Shown here in pieces: positions 22,712-30,100 of a stretch of 32,761 bases of DNA. Under the pieces are notes generated by a model. It saw only the letters and a program-made list of their open reading frames with translations. It was not told the DNA's origin and did no database searches. The stretch is from contig NZ_JAAKZZ010000021.1 of assembly GCF_011045075.1 (NCBI RefSeq), positions 1 through 32,761 of the forward strand, written 5' to 3'. Every line of letters starts with the position of its first letter. Position 1 is the first letter of the stretch. Both the position numbers and the translations under genes were made by a program. This DNA is from Streptomyces boncukensis (GTDB taxonomy: Bacteria > Actinomycetota > Actinomycetes > Streptomycetales > Streptomycetaceae).

Positions 22712-24112
22712 TCATGACTTCCCGACGTGGGTTCGGGGCAGCCTCGTGGCCCCGGCGGCGGCGAGCAGGCACAGGCCGAGCACCCACCAGAAGGTGTCGG
22801 CGAACGCCTGGGCGATGTCCGGGCCGCGGGCGGTCAGCCGGTTCTGCAGGACCACGGCGAGAGCCGCCGTGCCGATCGAGCCGCCGACGGTGTTGAGCAG
22901 GTTGAGCGCCCCGGCCGCGCGGGGCAGATGCGCGGGCTCGATGCGGCTGTAGACGATGTTCATCACGGGTGCGCTGACCATCGCCATCCCGACGCCGCGG
23001 ACCACGAGCGCCGAGGCGATCAGCGCGTCCGTGGGCCGGTGGCCGAGCTGGGTGAACGGAACCGTACCCACGAGGATCAGCACGATGCCGGTGACCACCA
23101 GGGCCCGGGGCGCGACCTTGTCGATGGTGCGGTTGACCAGCACCGACCCGGCCGCGGCGCCCAGCCCCTGGGGGGCGAGCAGCAGTCCGGCCTCCCCTGC
23201 CGAGAGGCCGCGGCCCGTCTGGAAGTACAGCGGCAGCAGGAACATCGTCCCGAAAACGGACGCGCCCAGGACGAGCAGGGCGAGCGCGGCGGCGCCGAAG
23301 GGCGGCTGGGCGAACAGCCGGGGATCGACCAGCGGAGTGCGGCGGGTCCGCAGTCCGTGCACGGCGAACCCGGCCAGCATCGCCAGGCCCGCCGAGACGC
23401 CGGCCGCGGCCGGGAGGGTGCGGCCGTGGCTGACCTCGGTCAGCCCGAACACCAGCACGGCCAGGCCGGGGGAGAGCAGCGCGGCCCCCCGCAGGTCGAA
23501 CGCCGTCCGCCGCTCCGACGGCGGGACCGCGGGCACATGGCGGCGCGCGAGCAGCATCGCGACCAGCCCGATCGGCAGGTTGACCAGGAACAGCCACGGC
23601 CAGGACGCCGTACCGAGGATGGCGCCGCCGACCAGGGGGCCGAGCACCGGCGACAGCAGCGGGACGACCGCGACGATGCTGATCACCCGTCCGGTGCGGT
23701 CGGGCCCCGCGATCCGGGCGAGCAGCGCCTGCCCGGTCGCCGGCAGCAGCCCGCCGCCGAGGCCCTGGACCACCCGGAACACGATCAGGCTGGTCGCGGA
23801 CCAGGCCAGCGCGCACAGCGCCGAGCCGAGGAGGAACACTCCCACGGCGGCGAGCCACGTCCGCCGCCCGCCGAACCGGTCGGCCAGCCAGCCGGACGCG
23901 GGCACGGCGGCGACGACGGCCAGCAGATACGCGGTGGACACCCACTGGATCTCGGCGACGGAGGCACCGAACTCACCGGCCAGGGTGTCGATACCGACGC
24001 TGACGATCGTGGCGTCCACCGTGGCCATGAAGGTGCCGAGCACCAGGATGAACGCGATCCGGAGCAGCTTCGGGTCGACCCGCGCGGCCGACGGCGCGGT
24101 GTCCGGGCTCAT
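22712..24112 (-). CDS. DHA2-family MFS drug/peptide exporter
   Basis: A 466-residue proton antiporter of the EmrB/QacA (DHA2) type with about 14 membrane segments. Segment 1 reads FILVLGTFMATVDATIVSVG. The MFS motif A lies in the loop SGWLADRFGGRRTWLA near residues 72-87, and motif C-like PLLSPVLGPLVGGAI follows near 150. Its ATG at 24112 overlaps the stop of the NRPS gene (GGATGAG), so it is co-translated with the synthetase. The position implies export of the NRPS product and self-resistance. No regulator is adjacent on this side; a stable hairpin follows the stop. Confidence 0.9.
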   Translation of the reverse strand: MSPDTAPSAARVDPKLLRIAFILVLGTFMATVDATIVSVGIDTLAGEFGASVAEIQWVSTAYLLAVVAAVPASGWLADRFGGRRTWLAAVGVFLLGSALCALAWSATSLIVFRVVQGLGGGLLPATGQALLARIAGPDRTGRVISIVAVVPLLSPVLGPLVGGAILGTASWPWLFLVNLPIGLVAMLLARRHVPAVPPSERRTAFDLRGAALLSPGLAVLVFGLTEVSHGRTLPAAAGVSAGLAMLAGFAVHGLRTRRTPLVDPRLFAQPPFGAAALALLVLGASVFGTMFLLPLYFQTGRGLSAGEAGLLLAPQGLGAAAGSVLVNRTIDKVAPRALVVTGIVLILVGTVPFTQLGHRPTDALIASALVVRGVGMAMVSAPVMNIVYSRIEPAHLPRAAGALNLLNTVGGSIGTAALAVVLQNRLTARGPDIAQAFADTFWWVLGLCLLAAAGATRLPRTHVGKS

Positions 24113-27100
24113 CCGCGCTCCAGGAGGTCGCGCACGTCGGCGTCGAGGTGGCTGCCCAGCGTGCGGAGCAGGTCGAGCAGTTCCTCGGCGAGCCCGTCCG
24201 TGTCCACCCCGGCCCGGTGGGCGAGCACACCGGTCCAGCCGTCGCCGTCCGGCATGACCGTCAGGGTCACCGGGTGGTGGGTGGCCTCGCGGAAGCGGGT
24301 TCCGACGACCGTGAGGCCGGGGGCGGGCTCGCGGAGGCGGTCCGGGTCGACCGGGTAGTTCTCGAACACCACGAGGCTGTCGAAGAGCGCGCGCCGCCCG
24401 GTCAGCCGCTCCAGGTCGGGCAGGGCGGCATGGTGGTGCTCGACCAGGGCCCGCTGCCGGGCCTGCAGCTCGGCGAGCGTGTCGGCGAGCGTGCCCGCGA
24501 GCCGTGCCCGTACGGGCACGGTGTTGGCCAGCAGCCCGATGATCTCCTCGACCCCGTCCAGCTCCGGGGGACGGCAGGCGACCATGGCGCCGAAGCAGAC
24601 GTCCGCGCGGCCGGAGCGCCGCGCCAGCAGCACCGCCCAGGCGCCCTGGACCAGCGTGTTCCGGGTCAGGCCGCGCCGCGCGGCGAGGTCGGTGAGCTCG
24701 GCGACCAGCGCCGCGTCGAACGCGATGACTTCGGGTTCCTGCCATGCCGGACCGGGGTCGCCGCCGCCCAGGTAGTCGCCCTCGGGCAGGTCGTCCAGCT
24801 CGGCGGTCCAGGCGGCGAGGTCGGGCTCGTGGCCGGCGCGCCAGCGCAGGTAGTCGGTGAAGGGCACGGGGGCGGGCAGGTCCGGCTCCGCGCCGCGGAC
24901 CCGCGCGGTGTACAGGGCGAACAGCTCGGTGAGGATGCGCGGAGCGGACCAGCCGTCGGAGAGCACGTGGTGGCTGGTCAGGACCAGGTCGGCGCGCTCG
25001 GGGCCGTGGCGGATCACGGTCAGGCGCAGCAGCGGGCCCTCGGCGAGGTCGAACGGCTCGGCCAGGTCGGCCGCCAGGACGTCCTCGGCGGGCCCCTCGG
25101 ACAGACGGCAGTCCGGCCGGGGCGACTCGGGGATCACCGCCGGCCCCGCGGGGAAGGTGGCGCCCAGATTCGGATGGCGGGCCAGCAGGTCGGCGCCTGC
25201 GGCGTGCAGCGCCTCGACGTCCAGCGGACCGGCGAGGGAGAACGCCGACTGCACGGTGTACGGGTCGGGCCGCTCGGTACGCGAGTGCCGCAGCATCACC
25301 TCCTGCAGCGGGGTGAGCGGCTGCACCTCGGCGACCGGGCGGCCGGAGTCCAGCGCCCCGGCCTCGGGCGCGGCGGCGATGTGCAGCAGCGCGGACCGCA
25401 GGTGCCCGGCCAGGTCCTCGATCTCGCCGGCGGTGAACAGCGCGGACGGCCAGGTGATCCGGAGGCCCAGCGCGTCGTCGCGCACCAGGGCGTTGATCAT
25501 CAGGCTGTGCGGCAGGGGCAGCGACTCGGGGCCGCCGGAGCCCAGCGGGTCGGCGTCCGGGGGCGCCTGCCACGGCGTCTCCTCAGCCGGGGTGCCGGGA
25601 AACCGGCCGAGGTAGTTCCAGGCGACCTCCGGTTCCACGGGGTCCAGGAGGCCCGCCGTGGTGAGGATGCCGTAGCCGAGGCCGTCGCCCTGGGCGCGCA
25701 GCCGCTGCCGGACCGCCTTCACATCGTCGTCCGCGTCCAGCCGTACGGGGTGGACGGCGGTGCACCAGCCGACCGTCTGGTCCAGGTCGACCTGGGGCGG
25801 GCGGCCGTGGCTCTCCAGCGCGACCAGCAGCTCCGGCGTCCCGCGCCAGGCCCGTACCGCCTGGACGAGTGCCGTGAGCAGCACGGCGTCCGGGGTGGTG
25901 TCGTAGGCGGCGGGCAGGGCCGTGATCAGGGACCGGGTCGCGTCGGTGCCGAGCCGGATCTCGTGGTGCGCCGCGGTGGCCACGGTGTCCCGGGCGGGGT
26001 CGAGCGGGCGGGCGAGCGCCGGGGCCGGCGTGCCGGTCGTCCGCCGCCAGTGCGGGAGTTCGGCCCGCCGGTCGGCGTCGCGCAGGGAACGCGCCCAGCC
26101 GAGGAACGACTGGCCGTGCCGGGACAGCGACCCGCCGGCGTAGGCGTGCTGCACGTCGTCCAGCAGGACGCGCCAGGAGACGCCGTCGACGACCAGGTGG
26201 TGGGCGAGCAGGACGAGCCGTCCCGGCCGGGCCGGGCCGGCGTCCACCCACGCCGCGCGCAGCAGCGGGCCGGTGCGCGGGTCCATCGACGCGCGGGCGG
26301 CGGCGATCCAGGAGTCGACCGGGGAGCGCAGGTCGCCGGCCGCCGCCCGGACGCGGGTCAGCACCTCGGCCCCGGTCACGGCGCCGGCCGGCGGGATGCG
26401 CAGCACGTCGTCCGCCAGGTGGGCGCGCAGCACGTCGTGCCGGGCCAGGACGGCGTCGCAGACGTCCCGCCAGGTCGCCTCGTCGCCGCCCGGCGGGACG
26501 CAGAGCTCCACCCACTGGCAGAATCCGTCCGCCGCGCTCCCCGCGCGGCGCAGCAGGTCCCGCATGACCGGGGTGAGCGGCGCGTCCCCGACCGCGGGTG
26601 CCTCGCCGCCGTCGAGGGCGCGGGCCCGCGCCGCGATCCCGGCGACGGTCTCCCCCTCGAAGACGTCCCGCGCGCTCAGGCCGAGCCCGTGGCGCCGGGC
26701 CCGCGAGACGACCTGCAGGGAGACGATGCTGTCCCCGCCGACGGCGAAGAAGTCGTCGTCGGGGCCGATGCCGTCGGTGCCCAGGATGTCCCGGAGCACA
26801 TCGAGCAGTACCGCTTCGGCCGGGGTGGCCGGTGCGCGCCGCGCGGCGGCAGCGGTCTCGGGCGCCGGCAGCGCGGCCGGGTCGAGCTTGCCGCTGGGGC
26901 TCAGCGGCAGCCGGTCGAGGGGCACGAGCGCGGTGGGCACCATGTGGTCGGGCAGCTCCGCGGCCAGATACGCGCGCAGCAGCGCGGTGTCCGGGGCGGC
27001 GCCGTCGGACGGGATGACGTAGCCGACGAGCCCGCCGTCGCGCACGATCACCGCGCAGGCGCGCACGTCGGGATGGCGGGTCAGGGTGGATTCGATCTCG

Positions 27101-30100
27101 CCCAGCTCGACCCGGAAGCCGCGGACCTTGACCTGGTGGTCGGCGCGGCCGAGGAACACCAGCTGCCCGTCCGGCCGCCACCGCACCAGGTCGCCCGTGC
27201 GGTACATCCGCTCGCCCGGGGGGCCGAACGGGTCGGCGACGAACCGCTCGGCGGTCAGGCCGGGGCGGCCGAGGTAGCCCCGGGCCAGGCTCGGCCCGCC
27301 GAGGTACAGCTCGCCCGTCATGCCGGTGCCGGCCGGCTGGAGCCCGCCGTCGAGGACGTAGGCACGGACGCTCGGGTCGGGGCGGCCGATCGGCAGCGGC
27401 CCGCGGTCGTCCGGACTGTACTGCCAGGTCACGGAGTTGATCGTGACCTCGGTGGGCCCGTAGGCGTTGAACAGCGCTCTGCGGCCCGCTCCCCAGCGCC
27501 GCGCCAGCTCGGGGTCGAGCCGCTCGGCGCCGACGACGAAGAACACATCGGGTGGGACGGTGCGGTCGTCGGGCATCGCGGCCAGGAACGACGGCAGCAG
27601 GTTCACTCCGGTCACCCGGTGCTCGGCGATGTAGTCGAGGAGTTCGTCGCCGGGGACGCGCACCTCCTCGGGCGCGATCACGGAGGTGCCGCCGGACAGC
27701 AGCGGCACCATGGTCTGCCAGAAGGCGACGTCGAAGCTGGTCGACGCGAAGTGCAGATAGCGGTCGTGCTCGGTGACCCCGACGACCTCCTCCTGCAGCG
27801 CGATCAGATCGGGCACGCCGCGGTGGGTCACGCCGACGCCCTTGGGCCGTCCGGTGGTGCCGGAGGTGTAGATGACGTAGGCGAGCGCGTCCTCGGTGAG
27901 CCCGGCGCGGGCCTGCGCCGGGTCGGTGTCCGGCGCGGAGGCGAGCGTGGCCGGGTCGTCGAGCCGCAGCACCGGGATCCCGCGCTCGGCGGGCAGTTCG
28001 GCGCCGGTCGTCACGGCGGCGGCCGGGGCGATGTCGTCGAGCATGAAGGCGAGGCGCTCCCGCGGGTAGCTCTCGTCCAGCGGGACGTACACCGCGCCCG
28101 CCTTGACCACGCCGAACAGCGCCACGGTCATCTCGATGTCGCGTCCGAGCAGCACCGCGACGGGGTCCTGGGGCCGTACCCCGCGCGCGATCAGCGCCTG
28201 GGCGAGCCGGTTGGCCTGCCGGTCCAGGTCGGCGTAGCTGAGGCTGCGGTCGCGGCAGACCAGGGCCTCGGCGTCCGGCTTGCGGCGCACCCAGGCGGCG
28301 AACTCGTCCAGCCAGTGGCCGCGGACCTCGGCGGGGACGGCGCCGGTGCCGGTGTGCAGCATCCGCTCCCGCTCGTCGGGGCCGAGCAGCGGCAGGGAGA
28401 GCGCGGGCCGCGCCGGGTCGTCGACGAGCTCCCGCAGGAGGCGGTGCAGCCAGCGGCTGAAGGCGCGCACGGCCGCCTCGGTGAAGGCGCGCGGCTGGTA
28501 GCCGAGGCCGAGGGTGATCTCGTCGTCGGGGATCACGATGACGGTCAGCGGGTAGTGCGTGGCGTCGGTGATGTCCACTGCGGCCAGGTCGAGGCCGGGT
28601 GCGAGGCGGGTGCGCTTCCGGCTGGACAGCGGGAAGTTCTCCATCACCAGCATCGTGTCGAACAGCTCGCCGACGCCGACCTCCCGCTGGATGCCGGGCA
28701 GGCCGACGTGGTGGTGCTCGGCCAGCGCGACGCTCTCGGCGTGGACCTGCGCCATCACCTCCTGCGCGGTCTGGTCCTGGCCGTGCCGCACGCGCACGGG
28801 GATCGTGGTGCCGAGCTGGCCGATCATCGACTCCACGCCGTCGACCTCGGCGGGCCGCCCGGACACCGGGCAGCCGAACACGACGTCGCGGCGCCCGGTG
28901 AGCCTGCCCAGCAGCAGGCCCCACGCCGTCTGGAGCACCGTGGTGAGGGTGACGCGCTGCTCGCGGGCGAAGGTGCGCAGCCGGTCGCTGAACTCCCGGC
29001 CCAGCCCGATGGTCAGGCGGCCGGGCCGCTCGACTCCCGTCCCGCTGCTCGCGGGCGCCAGCCGCGTCGCGTCGTCGACGCCGGCCAGCGCGTCCCGCCA
29101 CGCGGCCAGTGACGCCTCCCGGTCCCGGCCCGCCAGCCACCGGAAGTACTCCGGGAGCGGCGGCGCCGCGGGGGCGGCGGGGCCGCCGCCCAGCTCGGCG
29201 TAGAGGGCCAGCAGCGTGCGGCCGACCAGCGGCATCGACCAGCCGTCGAGCAGGGCGTGGTGGTTCGTGATCACCAGCTTGTGCTCGGCGGGGCCGACCC
29301 GGGACAGCAGGAAGCGGATCAGCGGCGGCCGGGCCGGGTCGATGGGCCGCTCCAGGTCGGCGCGGGCGGCCACGGCGAACCGGTCGTCCTGCCGCCACTC
29401 CAGGGTGATGTCGGCGGGGATCACCTGTACGACGTCGTCCCCGGCCGTGCCCAGGTACATCCGCAGACCGGGGTGGCGGCGCAGCAGTTCCCGCGCGGCC
29501 TCGGCCATCCGGTCCGGCTCCAGCTCGCCGACCAGGGTCGTCACCGCCTGGACGACGTACACGTCGGCGTCGCGGTCGTCGCGGACCAGGGTGTGGAAGG
29601 ACAGCCCGAGCTGGAGCGGCGTGGCGGGCAGCACGTCCTCCACGCGACCGGCGCCGCCGGTGCGTTCGAGCGCCGCGATGGCGGACTGGTCGAGGTCGAC
29701 CAGCGGCAGGTCCGACGGGGTGAGGCCGCCGGGGGTGCGCAGCGCGTGCTCGGCCAGCGCGTCCAGCGCCGCGGCCCAGGCCGCCTGCAGAGCAGCCACG
29801 GTGTCGGCGCCCAGGACCCCGGTCGCGGCCGTCCACTCGACGGCGAGCCGGGGCGCGCCCTCCTCGTGGACGAAGCAGTTGAGGGCCAGTACCTGCTCCA
29901 GGGCCTTGGCGCCGGGCTCGATCACCGAGAAGGCGTCCCGCTCCGGAAGGCTCCACCCGGTACCGGCCGGCGGGGCGAACCGGCCCAGGTAGTTGAGCAG
30001 CACGTCCGGTGGCGGGGTGGCCGCCAGTTCGGCGGCGGCCTGCGGGTCGAGGCAGCGCAGGACGCCGTAGCCGACGCCGCCGCCGGGGACGCCGCGCTTG

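Noticed and set aside
26840..28300. Assigning an amino acid to the second adenylation domain from the code D-V-W-N-F-V-A-I-N-K
   Set aside because: I do not know a reliable match to this code, and manual alignment may be off by a residue; the residues are recorded without a substrate call.
24148..29112. Very long open frame on the plus strand opposite the NRPS gene
   Set aside because: It is the antisense shadow caused by strong GC3 bias; its translation is Gly/Arg/Val-rich without any domain motif.
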